Below are positions 7,810 to 14,231 of a DNA stretch of 16,652 nt, in pieces. This DNA is from Deltaproteobacteria bacterium. Its GTDB lineage: Bacteria > Desulfobacterota_B > Binatia > UBA9968. The DNA is taken from assembly GCA_027297485.1 (NCBI GenBank), contig JAPUHZ010000142.1, forward strand, positions 1 to 16,652. The letters are read 5' to 3'. The notes beneath the pieces are model-generated. The model was not told where the DNA came from and searched no databases. It was given only the letters and a program-made list of their open reading frames with translations. Made by a program: the position numbers and the translations under genes. Position 1 is the stretch's first letter. Each line of letters begins with the position of its first letter.

Positions 7810-8316
7810 TTATGCGGCCAAGACCTGGCCGCAGTGAGTACAAGTGCGAAGTTTTGCGTTGGCCTTCAAGGCGTCGTAGGCCCTCTTCACGGCGTCAGAA
7901 GGATCATCAAATCTCACCGTTGTCTCGTAGAGTTTGGTGTTGCACTTCTCGCAAAACCAAACAAACCGGTCCTGCTCCTCGGGACGTCGTTTTCTCTCCA
8001 CAACCAAGGTCCATGATCCTTCCCCCCGTCTAGGAGAGTGGGGGACATTGGCCGGTAGAAGGAAAACCTCCCCGGCCTTTAATACCGCTACTTCGTGCTT
8101 TTCCTCACCTCTCATGTAGTGGAGGTTGAGTTCTCCCTCAAGTTGGTAAAAGATCTCATCTCCCGGATCGATGTGGAAATCGCTGCGCTGGTTGGGACCG
8201 CGAGTTACAAAGACAATAAAATCCGAATCTTCCCATATAATCCTCCGCTGTCCCCAGTTCTGCCGGTTTTCCTCGATCCACTGACGAAGATTAAACTTTT
8301 TTAAATGGGGAAACAC
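7810..8316 (-). CDS. nbaC: 3-hydroxyanthranilate 3,4-dioxygenase
   Basis: A 168-residue cupin extradiol-type dioxygenase that opens the ring of 3-hydroxyanthranilate to give 2-amino-3-carboxymuconate semialdehyde. Iron ligands read as His48, Glu54 and His93 (FHIDPGDEIFYQLEG, VPHSPRR), with Arg44, Arg97 and Glu107 in the substrate positions known from the Cupriavidus enzyme. The C-terminal rubredoxin-like iron site is complete (Cys122, Cys125, Cys159, Cys162), as usual for bacterial forms. I chose GTG at 8316: it has GGAGG six bases upstream and a promoter further up; an upstream in-frame TTG at 8343 lacks such support. It points toward the UbiD/zinc-ribbon genes. A perfect 8-bp stem, TGCGGCCA/TGGCCGCA (7813-7833), spans its last codons but has no U-tract. 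No other kynurenine-pathway gene is certain here, although the amidohydrolase belongs to the superfamily of the next enzyme, ACMSD. Confidence 0.93.
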   Translation of the reverse strand: MFPHLKKFNLRQWIEENRQNWGQRRIIWEDSDFIVFVTRGPNQRSDFHIDPGDEIFYQLEGELNLHYMRGEEKHEVAVLKAGEVFLLPANVPHSPRRGEGSWTLVVERKRRPEEQDRFVWFCEKCNTKLYETTVRFDDPSDAVKRAYDALKANAKLRTCTHCGQVLAA

Positions 8317-8353
8317 GACTTCCTCCTTCCAACGACTTCTCAATCTTGGGTGG

Positions 8354-8383
8354 AGTATAGGTCTTCCCCCAAAGTGAAATCAA
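8354..8383 (-). promoter_or_regulatory. Sigma70-like promoter of the dioxygenase gene
   Basis: Reading on the minus strand, TTGATT (8383-8378) and TATACT (8359-8354) are 18 bp apart. A transcript would begin near 8347 and include the GGAGG site before the GTG at 8316, which supports that start. Confidence 0.55.
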
Positions 8384-8530
8384 GCGAGGGGTAGGTGCGT
8401 CGAAGCGGGAAGGCTGTTCACAATCCGAGATAGGCCATAAACAGCCATAGGACATTCTAGGACCCCGTGAATATGTCGAGGGTGGAAGTTACCAGGACCG
8501 CCATACTCCGCACTCTGTAACCCTGATCCG

Positions 8531-8581
8531 TCTCGACGGCCATGGTTTTTAAGGTGTTGCAAGCTTACGCACGGATTATGG
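8531..8581 (+). repeat. 51-bp direct repeat, copy 2
   Basis: The second copy of the 2490-2540 sequence, with one mismatch. Here the block CCCTGATCCGTC (8522-8532) runs directly into the repeat, whereas in copy 1 about 100 bp of hairpin sequence lies between them. It stands 61 bp before the first ABC exporter gene and just upstream of its putative promoter. The rest of the 8317-8642 gap contains the two divergent promoters and no gene I can recognise. Confidence 0.85.
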
Positions 8582-8596
8582 TTGTAATTGGTTTCC

Positions 8597-8625
8597 TTGC
8601 TAACAGTGTTCTCCTAGAGTATAAA
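8597..8625 (+). promoter_or_regulatory. Sigma70-like promoter of the ABC exporter pair
   Basis: TTGCTA (8597-8602) and TATAAA (8620-8625) are spaced by exactly 17 bp. The transcript would begin near 8632, only about ten bases before the ATG at 8643, and no Shine-Dalgarno sequence is visible, so the message may be nearly leaderless. Confidence 0.5.
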
Positions 8626-8642
8626 TTTTACTTATCGGCAGC

Positions 8643-10382
8643 ATGGGACGCTTAAAAAGTTATCTTTGGCGCTACTGGAGGCGGTACCTTATCGGCGCCT
8701 TTTGCCTGTTCGGGACGGCGACCTTGGTCATGTGGATCCCGTGGTGGATACGGGAGGGTGTCAGGATTATCGAGGACGGCGGGCCGATTGAGGATGTCAC
8801 TTTCTATGTCCTGCTCATCATTGGAGCGGCGGTAGTCCAAGGGATTATCCGGACTTTTTCCCGTTTTCTCATCTTCAACGCCGGTCGGGACGTCGAATAC
8901 GATCTGCGCAATGATCTTTTCGCCCACCTGCAAAAGCTCCCGGTCTCTTTTTATCAGTCGCAGAGGACCGGGGACCTGATGTCTCGTGTCATCAATGATA
9001 TCTCCGCGGTCCGTATGCTTTTGGGTCCGGGGATCCTAAATCTTGTCAATGCGCCCCTTTACTATCTCTACGCGATCATTCTAATGCTTTCGATGGACGT
9101 GCGGATGACTTTGGCGGCTATCCTTCCTTATCCTCTTTTGATCTGGGTGGTGCGATATTTTCGCGGGAAGATCCTTAGAACCTCACTTAGAGTACAGCAG
9201 CAGATGTCCGCACTGAGCAGCCATGTCCAGGAGAATCTCAGCGGGATGCACGTGGTCAAGGCCTATACGCAGGAAGAGAACCAAACTCGGCAGTTCATCG
9301 AACTCAACCAGGATTTTCAAGAAAGGAATATGGAACTGGCCAAGTTACGCGGCATGATCGGCCCTGCCATGCAAGGGATCAGCGGCCTTACCGTCCTCAT
9401 CGTGATTTGGTACGGGGGGATCCGGGTCATTGGCGGGGATTTGATGATTGCAGATATAGTGGCCTTCATCGCTTATCTCAACATCCTGGCCTGGCCCACT
9501 GCCGCCTTCGGTTGGATGCTCTCTCTCGTGGAAAAGGGACGGGCGGCGATGGAGCGTCTCGAAGAAATTTTCAAAGCGGAGCCAGAGATCGCAAGTCCAC
9601 CTGCACCCCTTCCACTCAGAGACTCTGGGGAAGGCATCGAGTTTCGCAACGTCTGGTTTGCCTATGACCAAAAGTCTAACGGGCAGCCCGTTCTCAGGGA
9701 CATCAGCTTTACCTTGCCCCGCGGTCATACGCTGGGCATTGTGGGTCGCACTGGATCAGGAAAGAGTACCCTGATTCAACTCCTTCCCCGCCTCTATGAT
9801 GTCACCTCAGGAGAGATTCGACTCGGGGGAAGGGACATCCGTACGCTCTCCCTCTCCGAACTCCGGATGACTTTGGGTTATGTGCCTCAAGATCCGTTTC
9901 TCTTCTCAACCTCCCTTCGGGGCAACCTGGCCTTCGGGAGAGACGGAATTTCAGACGATGAGATTGGAAATGCCGTGCGGATCACCAGGCTGGAGCGGGA
10001 TTTGGAGATGTTTCCTCAAGGGCCGGATACGGTTGTGGGAGAACGAGGAATCACCCTTTCAGGCGGTCAGAGACAAAGGGCGACCCTGGCGCGTGCCTTA
10101 GTTTTGAACCGGCCGGTCCTAATCCTGGATGACTGTCTCTCCAGCGTGGATGCCGAGACGGAGGCTGGGATTCTCAAGGGGCTTAAGTCCGTCCTCAAAG
10201 AGAGAACCTGCATAGTCATCTCCCATAGGATCTCTGCGGTCAAAGAGGCAGATGAAATCTTGGTCCTGGATGAGGGAAAGATTGTCGAGAGGGGCAGGCA
10301 CCAGGATCTCGTCCTTAAGGGAGGTGTTTACGCCGAGTTTTTCCGTCAGCAGCAATTATCCGAAGAGTTGGAGCACCTCTAA
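8643..10382 (+). CDS. Half-size ABC exporter, degenerate-site subunit (heterodimeric multidrug/lipid type)
   Basis: A 579-residue fusion of a six-helix membrane domain (about 15-300) and an ATPase domain (about 330-579). ATPase motifs: Walker A GRTGSGKST (368-376), Q-loop Gln416, signature LSGGQ (472-476), Walker B ending in Asp496, His528. The residue after Walker B is Asp497, not the catalytic Glu. This Asp replacement marks the degenerate half of heterodimeric exporters such as BmrC/BmrD and TmrA/TmrB. The following gene supplies the complementary pattern, so the two should form one exporter in the inner membrane. The substrate cannot be read; drugs, lipids or peptides are all possible. 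No clear ribosome site precedes the ATG. Confidence 0.92.
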   Translation: MGRLKSYLWRYWRRYLIGAFCLFGTATLVMWIPWWIREGVRIIEDGGPIEDVTFYVLLIIGAAVVQGIIRTFSRFLIFNAGRDVEYDLRNDLFAHLQKLPVSFYQSQRTGDLMSRVINDISAVRMLLGPGILNLVNAPLYYLYAIILMLSMDVRMTLAAILPYPLLIWVVRYFRGKILRTSLRVQQQMSALSSHVQENLSGMHVVKAYTQEENQTRQFIELNQDFQERNMELAKLRGMIGPAMQGISGLTVLIVIWYGGIRVIGGDLMIADIVAFIAYLNILAWPTAAFGWMLSLVEKGRAAMERLEEIFKAEPEIASPPAPLPLRDSGEGIEFRNVWFAYDQKSNGQPVLRDISFTLPRGHTLGIVGRTGSGKSTLIQLLPRLYDVTSGEIRLGGRDIRTLSLSELRMTLGYVPQDPFLFSTSLRGNLAFGRDGISDDEIGNAVRITRLERDLEMFPQGPDTVVGERGITLSGGQRQRATLARALVLNRPVLILDDCLSSVDAETEAGILKGLKSVLKERTCIVISHRISAVKEADEILVLDEGKIVERGRHQDLVLKGGVYAEFFRQQQLSEELEHL

Positions 10383-10383
10383 A

Positions 10384-10506
10384 TGACGGGTCCAGCCACT
10401 TCGCCTAACTTCGTTTATCGCACCTCGATCTCCCTGCGACGTACTGTCAGTACGTCTCGGTCGTCTCGGCGCTCGCGCCTAGTTATGCTCGTTTCTGGGC
10501 CCGTCA
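10384..10506. repeat. REP-like element between the two ABC genes
   Basis: Outer arms TGACGGGTCCAG (10384-10395) and CTGGGCCCGTCA (10495-10506) are inverted with one mismatch that would be a G-U pair in RNA. At the centre is a perfect hairpin GACGTACT-GTC-AGTACGTC (10438-10456). The element lies almost wholly in the 143-nt gap between cotranscribed genes and ends just before the ribosome site of the second. It shares its general layout with the hairpin region at 2389-2489. Such elements can lower or stabilise expression of the downstream subunit. Confidence 0.6.
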
Positions 10507-10525
10507 AGTTGGAAGGGATATTTGT

Positions 10526-12343
10526 ATGAGTGTGGAAACTCATCAGGAGGAGATTTTCGGAAAGGCCTATGATCTCAAGCTGATCAAGAGGCTTTGGCGA
10601 TTTATCCTTCCCTATAAGCGTCTTTTTTGGTTTTCCGTGCTCCTGCTGCCACTCCAGCAGGTCTTTGGCCTCGCACAGCCTTATATTATGAAGGTGGTGA
10701 TTGATCGCTCCATTGCGGGTGCGGATCTCTGGGGCCTTCAGAACATGGGGTTGCTCTTTCTCCTTGCCCTCGTAGGGGAGGTAGCGATCTTTTACTTTCA
10801 TTATTACCTGACCATGCAGGTGGCTCAGAAGTGTCTCGCCGACTTGCGGGTTGCCGTTTTTTCCCACGTGCAAAAGCTCCCCATGAGCTACTTTGATCGG
10901 AATCCGGTAGGCCGTCTTGTGACCCGGATGACCACGGACGTGGACGTCCTCCAAGAGATGTTTGCTGCCGGGGTCATGACATTGGTTTCTGACTTCATCA
11001 TGCTGGGATGGATTATTGCAATTATGTTCACCATGCACGCGGGGTTAGCCCTGGTTTCATTGGCCTTGATCCCTCCGATGGTATTGGCCATTAACTTCTT
11101 TCGGGTTAAGGCCCGACAGACCTATCGACTGATTCGGGAGAGGATCGCTCGGATTAACGCCTATCTCGGGGAAGCCATTTCGGGGATGGCCGTTATTCAG
11201 CTCTTCGTTCGAGAGGAAAAGAGCTACAGGACATTTGATGATTTGAATGCGGCGCACCGGGATGCCAACCATTTGTCCAACCTCTATGAGGCGACCCTCT
11301 TCTCCATGGTGGAAGCTGCCGGTGCGGTGAGCGTGGGTCTTTTACTCTGGTACGGGGGCGGAGAGGTCTTGCACGAAGTGATCGGCATCGGGACCTTGGT
11401 GGCCTTTAAGGAATATATTCACCGCTTCTTTATTCCCCTGCGGGACTTCAGTCAGAAATATACGATCATGCAATCCGCTATGTCCTCGGCCGAGCGAATC
11501 TTTCATCTCCTCGATACGCCCATTTCTATCTCCAGCCCGCCGAAGCCGGTTGTCACTAAGCCCTTTCGGGGAGAGATCGCCTTCAACGATGTTTGGTTTA
11601 GCTATAAGGAGAATGAGCCGGTTCTCAAGGGCGTGTCATTTCAGATAGAGCCTGGGGAGAAGGTGGCAGTGGTGGGGGCCACTGGTTCGGGAAAGACCAC
11701 CACGATCAAGCTGCTCAATCGCTTTTATGATATTCAGCGCGGTTCCATCAGGGTCAGCGGCGTTGATGTCCGGGATTGGGATCTTCAACCATTAAGGCAG
11801 CATATCGGTGTGGTCCTACAAGATGTCTTTCTCTTTTCTGGAGATATCCGGACAAACCTTTGCCTGGGGGATCAGTCCATCCCTTTGGACAGGATTGAGA
11901 GGGCTGCCCGATTCGCAAACGCGGAGGGTTTTATCCATCATCTACCTGCAGGGTTCAGCGCGCAGGTGAGAGAAAGAGGGAGCAACTTCTCGGCAGGTCA
12001 GCGGCAACTATTGGCTCTGGCAAGGGTCCTGGTATTCCAGCCGGAGATTTTAGTTTTGGATGAGGCGACTTCCAGTGTAGACACGGAGACCGAGCTGCTC
12101 ATCCAGGATGCCTTGGAGAAAATCATGCGGGATCGCACCTGCCTGGTGATTGCCCACCGTCTCTCCACGATCCGCAATGCCGACCGGATCATTGTCCTCC
12201 ACCGGGGGGAAGTGCGGGAGATAGGCTCTCATGCAGAGCTGTTACAAAAAGGCGGCATTTACTACCGCCTTTACCGACTCCAATACGAGCAAGAGGAGGC
12301 CAGGCTTGGGATTCAGGATGCAGGGCTTAAGGTGCAAGACTGA
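10526..12343 (+). CDS. Half-size ABC exporter, catalytic-Glu subunit (partner of the preceding gene)
   Basis: A 605-residue membrane/ATPase fusion. The first 330 residues carry six likely transmembrane helices; then come Walker A GATGSGKTT (384-392), Gln432, a non-consensus signature FSAGQ (488-492), Walker B with Asp512 and catalytic Glu513 (VLDEATSSVD), and His544. The altered signature pairs with the degenerate Walker B of the upstream subunit, while this Walker A/B pairs with the perfect LSGGQ of the partner, giving one hydrolytic and one degenerate ATP site. GGAAGGGA (10511-10518) is its ribosome site. The last dozen residues (LGIQDAGLKVQD) are an unremarkable tail. It resembles MdlB/YheH-type subunits; the transported compound is unknown. 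Confidence 0.92.
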   Translation: MSVETHQEEIFGKAYDLKLIKRLWRFILPYKRLFWFSVLLLPLQQVFGLAQPYIMKVVIDRSIAGADLWGLQNMGLLFLLALVGEVAIFYFHYYLTMQVAQKCLADLRVAVFSHVQKLPMSYFDRNPVGRLVTRMTTDVDVLQEMFAAGVMTLVSDFIMLGWIIAIMFTMHAGLALVSLALIPPMVLAINFFRVKARQTYRLIRERIARINAYLGEAISGMAVIQLFVREEKSYRTFDDLNAAHRDANHLSNLYEATLFSMVEAAGAVSVGLLLWYGGGEVLHEVIGIGTLVAFKEYIHRFFIPLRDFSQKYTIMQSAMSSAERIFHLLDTPISISSPPKPVVTKPFRGEIAFNDVWFSYKENEPVLKGVSFQIEPGEKVAVVGATGSGKTTTIKLLNRFYDIQRGSIRVSGVDVRDWDLQPLRQHIGVVLQDVFLFSGDIRTNLCLGDQSIPLDRIERAARFANAEGFIHHLPAGFSAQVRERGSNFSAGQRQLLALARVLVFQPEILVLDEATSSVDTETELLIQDALEKIMRDRTCLVIAHRLSTIRNADRIIVLHRGEVREIGSHAELLQKGGIYYRLYRLQYEQEEARLGIQDAGLKVQD

Positions 12344-12414
12344 GTGCCGCCTATCCACGTGGATCTAGTGCGGGGAGGTATCATGGGAACAGGTTACGGA
12401 TCGTTGGCGCAACC

Positions 12415-12456
12415 TTGCGGTCAGCCTTGATTTAGTGTATATTCATGTCTATACAC
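12415..12456 (+). promoter_or_regulatory. Promoter with overlapping operator-like inverted repeat for the BrnT-like operon
   Basis: TTGCGG (12415-12420) and TATATT (12438-12443) are 17 bp apart. A perfect 7-bp inverted repeat GTGTATA (12435-12441)/TATACAC (12450-12456) covers the -10 region and ends just before the start codon. A second reading, TTGATT (12427-12432) with TATACA (12450-12455), also has a 17-bp spacer but would start transcription past the ATG. The inverted repeat is a good candidate site for autorepression by the ribbon-helix-helix antitoxin. A separate palindrome, ATCCACGTGGAT (12353-12364), lies further upstream. Confidence 0.5.
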
Positions 12457-12457
12457 C

Positions 12458-12739
12458 ATGCGGATCACCTTTGCTTATGATAAGAAAGCTAGGAAGGCTC
12501 ACTACAAGATCCGCCATGCCAATATTGCGGGAGTGGAGTTTGACGAAATATTCTCAAGCACGCTGGTTGTCGTGGGTCAAGAAGGACAAGTGTTGAAAGC
12601 GGTTGGGAGGACATCGGCAGGTCGCTTCATAACGGTCGTGTTCATTCGTATCAGTGGCGATCACTATCACGCCATTACAGCTTGGCCATCAAATAGGAAA
12701 CAAATATTGTTTTGGCATAGGGAGATGAAAGGAAGATGA
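12458..12739 (+). CDS. brnT: BrnT-like toxin (RelE-fold ribonuclease family)
   Basis: A 93-residue basic protein. Segments ITFAYDKKARKA, GVEFDEIFSS, VGRTSAGRFITVVFI and HAITAWPSNRKQI follow the BrnT pattern (short N-terminal strand, GV-FEEA-like helix, GR...VV strands, I-A/SAR end). BrnT proteins are ribonucleases that block translation and are held by the RHH antitoxin BrnA. The usual KHG motif is altered to IRHANI, so it is a divergent member. No ribosome site is visible before the ATG, which lies only two bases after the operator repeat, so the leader would be very short. Its stop overlaps the start of the antitoxin gene by 4 nt, the standard BrnT-BrnA order. Confidence 0.65.
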   Translation: MRITFAYDKKARKAHYKIRHANIAGVEFDEIFSSTLVVVGQEGQVLKAVGRTSAGRFITVVFIRISGDHYHAITAWPSNRKQILFWHREMKGR

Positions 12740-13050
12740 AAAGGCTAAAGAAATGTCGGAAGTGTGGCAGCGAAATGTACCGCGATGACCAAGAGAAATG
12801 GTTCTGCCCGAATTGTATACTGGAACAGATTAGTCCGGAATTCTTGGACGAAAATCGGGATTATCGTGGGGAATTGAAACGATTCTACGTCCTCGAACCA
12901 CCTACCAAACAAGTGAGCATACGGTTGCCCATTCGTGACCTTGAGCTTGCACGTAAACTTGCGCGTCGCAAACGGGTCCCCAAGTATCAAACCTATATCA
13001 AGCAGTTGCTCCACGATGCGCTCCTTAAAGAGGCATCCTCAGGGCGGTAA
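12736..13050 (+). CDS. Zinc-ribbon/ribbon-helix-helix fusion antitoxin (BrnA/CopG-like)
   Basis: A 104-residue protein with two parts. Residues 7-27 form a zinc ribbon (Cys7, Cys10, Cys24, Cys27 in CRKCG...FCPNC). Residues 57-98 are a CopG/BrnA-type ribbon-helix-helix segment: strand KQVSIRLP, helix DLELARKLARRK, then YQTYIKQLLHDAL. In BrnA antitoxins a DNA-binding RHH at the C-terminus is normal, but the N-terminal toxin-binding part is usually not a zinc ribbon, so the Cys4 module here is unusual and probably provides toxin binding or metal or redox sensing (inference). The ATG overlaps the toxin stop (ATGA). Autorepression through the inverted repeat at 12435-12456 is likely. Confidence 0.7.
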   Translation: MKRLKKCRKCGSEMYRDDQEKWFCPNCILEQISPEFLDENRDYRGELKRFYVLEPPTKQVSIRLPIRDLELARKLARRKRVPKYQTYIKQLLHDALLKEASSGR

Positions 13051-13064
13051 CTCAGTCCAGAGAA

Positions 13065-14079
13065 TATAGGGTCAGGCCTGAGTTGTGGGTTGTTTGTTAA
13101 CCACTCCGGCAATCCCCTCTTCTGTCTTTGGGTTGCGAGCGGTTTCATACTCGGCACACATCCGGCTTACCATGGATGCATCGCGATTGAGCCGACGAGC
13201 AATCTCGATGGCCTTCATGCCGCACCACTCACGCGCCAGGTACGCGAGTTGCGCTCGCACCTTCACCCACGCCCGGTGGCGCCCTGGCGCGGTCAGTTCT
13301 TTGGTTTTACAACCGTGAACCTGCGCTGCTGCGTGCAGCAGTGTCTCAAATCGTATCTTCGGTCCGCGGGGTCTGATCTCGCCTTCCGGTGCTCGCTCGG
13401 CAATCCGTTTAATGAACTTCTCATCGCCTAGAAATCTCTGGTCGACCGCTTGGTAGTAGCGCTCCTCGTGACCTAGCCCCTGCCCGTCTTCGATAAACTT
13501 TCGGTAAGCTTTGTAAGCCTGCGCTGGCGAGTTTCCCAATTGCCCCAAGACTAAGGCCGTGTCGACAGCGACCGGTCCCTTCTCTCCTAAATACTGGTGG
13601 TGACTGCTCCAGTGATATCCGCTCAGCTCTTTGGGATTTTTCAGACGGGTAGGGTTGAGGTGAATGTAGCGGACCAGCTCCATAAGGTAAGCATCCCGAT
13701 CACAAAGAATTGCTTTGTACCGGCCCTGAAATAGATGGCCGACGGTCCGGTAATGCCGGTTATAGTACTGCGTGTAAGTAAACTGAATCCCTTGCAGGAT
13801 CTTTGATAGCGGTGTCTTGGCGGTTTCGAGCAAGAGGTGGACGTGGTTGGACATCAAGACATAAGCGTAAATCGTAAATCGGTAGCGTTGCCGGTAATGT
13901 TCGACACGGTCTAGGTAGTTAACCCGGTCCCGATCATCACGAAAGATCTTCTGCCGCTGATTACCCCGCACAATCACATGGTAAAATGCCCCTTCGAATT
14001 CCACTCGCGGTTTTCTGGCCATATTGGAGAACATAACGGAAAGGGAGCCATTAAGTCAATACTCAGGCCTGACCCTATA
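13065..14079 (-). mobile_element. RAYT (Y1 transposase) unit bounded by 19-bp inverted repeats
   Basis: TATAGGGTCAGGCCTGAGT at 13065-13083 is repeated as its exact reverse complement at 14061-14079, bracketing a single transposase gene on the minus strand. Each repeat contains the self-complementary TCAGGCCTGA, so each end can form its own small hairpin, as expected for single-strand transposition. The stop codon of the transposase lies inside the left repeat. The unit sits between two toxin-antitoxin operons. I see no target duplication. Confidence 0.75.
13072..14022 (-). CDS. REP-associated tyrosine transposase (RAYT, Y1_Tnp) with C-terminal DnaA-like HTH
   Basis: A 316-residue HUH/Y1 transposase that would cut and join single-stranded DNA at hairpin ends. 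Residues 1-130 are the Y1 domain: MARKPRVEFEGAFYHVIVRG, the metal-binding His60-Val-His62 (MSNHVHLLLE), and Tyr119 in RYIHLNP as the probable nucleophile. Residues about 255-300 (RAQLAYLAREW, IARRLNRDASMVSR) form a helix-turn-helix resembling DnaA domain IV, found in a subset of this family and probably for DNA recognition. I chose the ATG at 14022, where the family consensus begins; an ATG four codons upstream (14034) is also possible, and neither has a clear ribosome site. No frameshift is visible, so it may be active. Confidence 0.9.
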   Translation of the reverse strand: MARKPRVEFEGAFYHVIVRGNQRQKIFRDDRDRVNYLDRVEHYRQRYRFTIYAYVLMSNHVHLLLETAKTPLSKILQGIQFTYTQYYNRHYRTVGHLFQGRYKAILCDRDAYLMELVRYIHLNPTRLKNPKELSGYHWSSHHQYLGEKGPVAVDTALVLGQLGNSPAQAYKAYRKFIEDGQGLGHEERYYQAVDQRFLGDEKFIKRIAERAPEGEIRPRGPKIRFETLLHAAAQVHGCKTKELTAPGRHRAWVKVRAQLAYLAREWCGMKAIEIARRLNRDASMVSRMCAEYETARNPKTEEGIAGVVNKQPTTQA

Positions 14080-14163
14080 ATTTTCTGACACTTGGGAAAA
14101 CAAAATTCCATAGACCTCACCCTCATGACTTCCAAGTAAGTTCCATAACAGCCGACATAGCGC

Positions 14164-14192
14164 TTGACATATCAGAAGACAACCTCTATATT
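14164..14192 (+). promoter_or_regulatory. Strong sigma70-like promoter of the RES/Xre module
   Basis: A perfect TTGACA (14164-14169) and TATATT (14187-14192) are separated by exactly 17 bp. Transcription would begin near 14199, just before the GGAGGTGAT ribosome site at 14202-14210. Confidence 0.7.
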
Positions 14193-14210
14193 TTGTCTAT
14201 TGGAGGTGAT

Positions 14211-14231
14211 GTGACGAACGGAGAGTTCTAG
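14211..14231 (+). other. Six-codon leader ORF, stop abutting the RES start
   Basis: A near-perfect ribosome site (GGAGGTGAT) precedes GTG ACG AAC GGA GAG TTC TAG, encoding MTNGEF. The TAG is followed without a gap by the GTG that starts the RES toxin, in the same frame. It may be a coupling leader peptide, or the original N-terminus of the toxin cut off by an amber codon. Chance is possible for so short a frame, but the ribosome site is stronger than that of the toxin itself. Confidence 0.35.

Noticed and set aside
12383..12430. A 15-codon frame (ATG to TGA) with GGGGAGG just upstream, before the BrnT-like gene
   Set aside because: Too short, no family, and its end overlaps the promoter elements; most likely chance.
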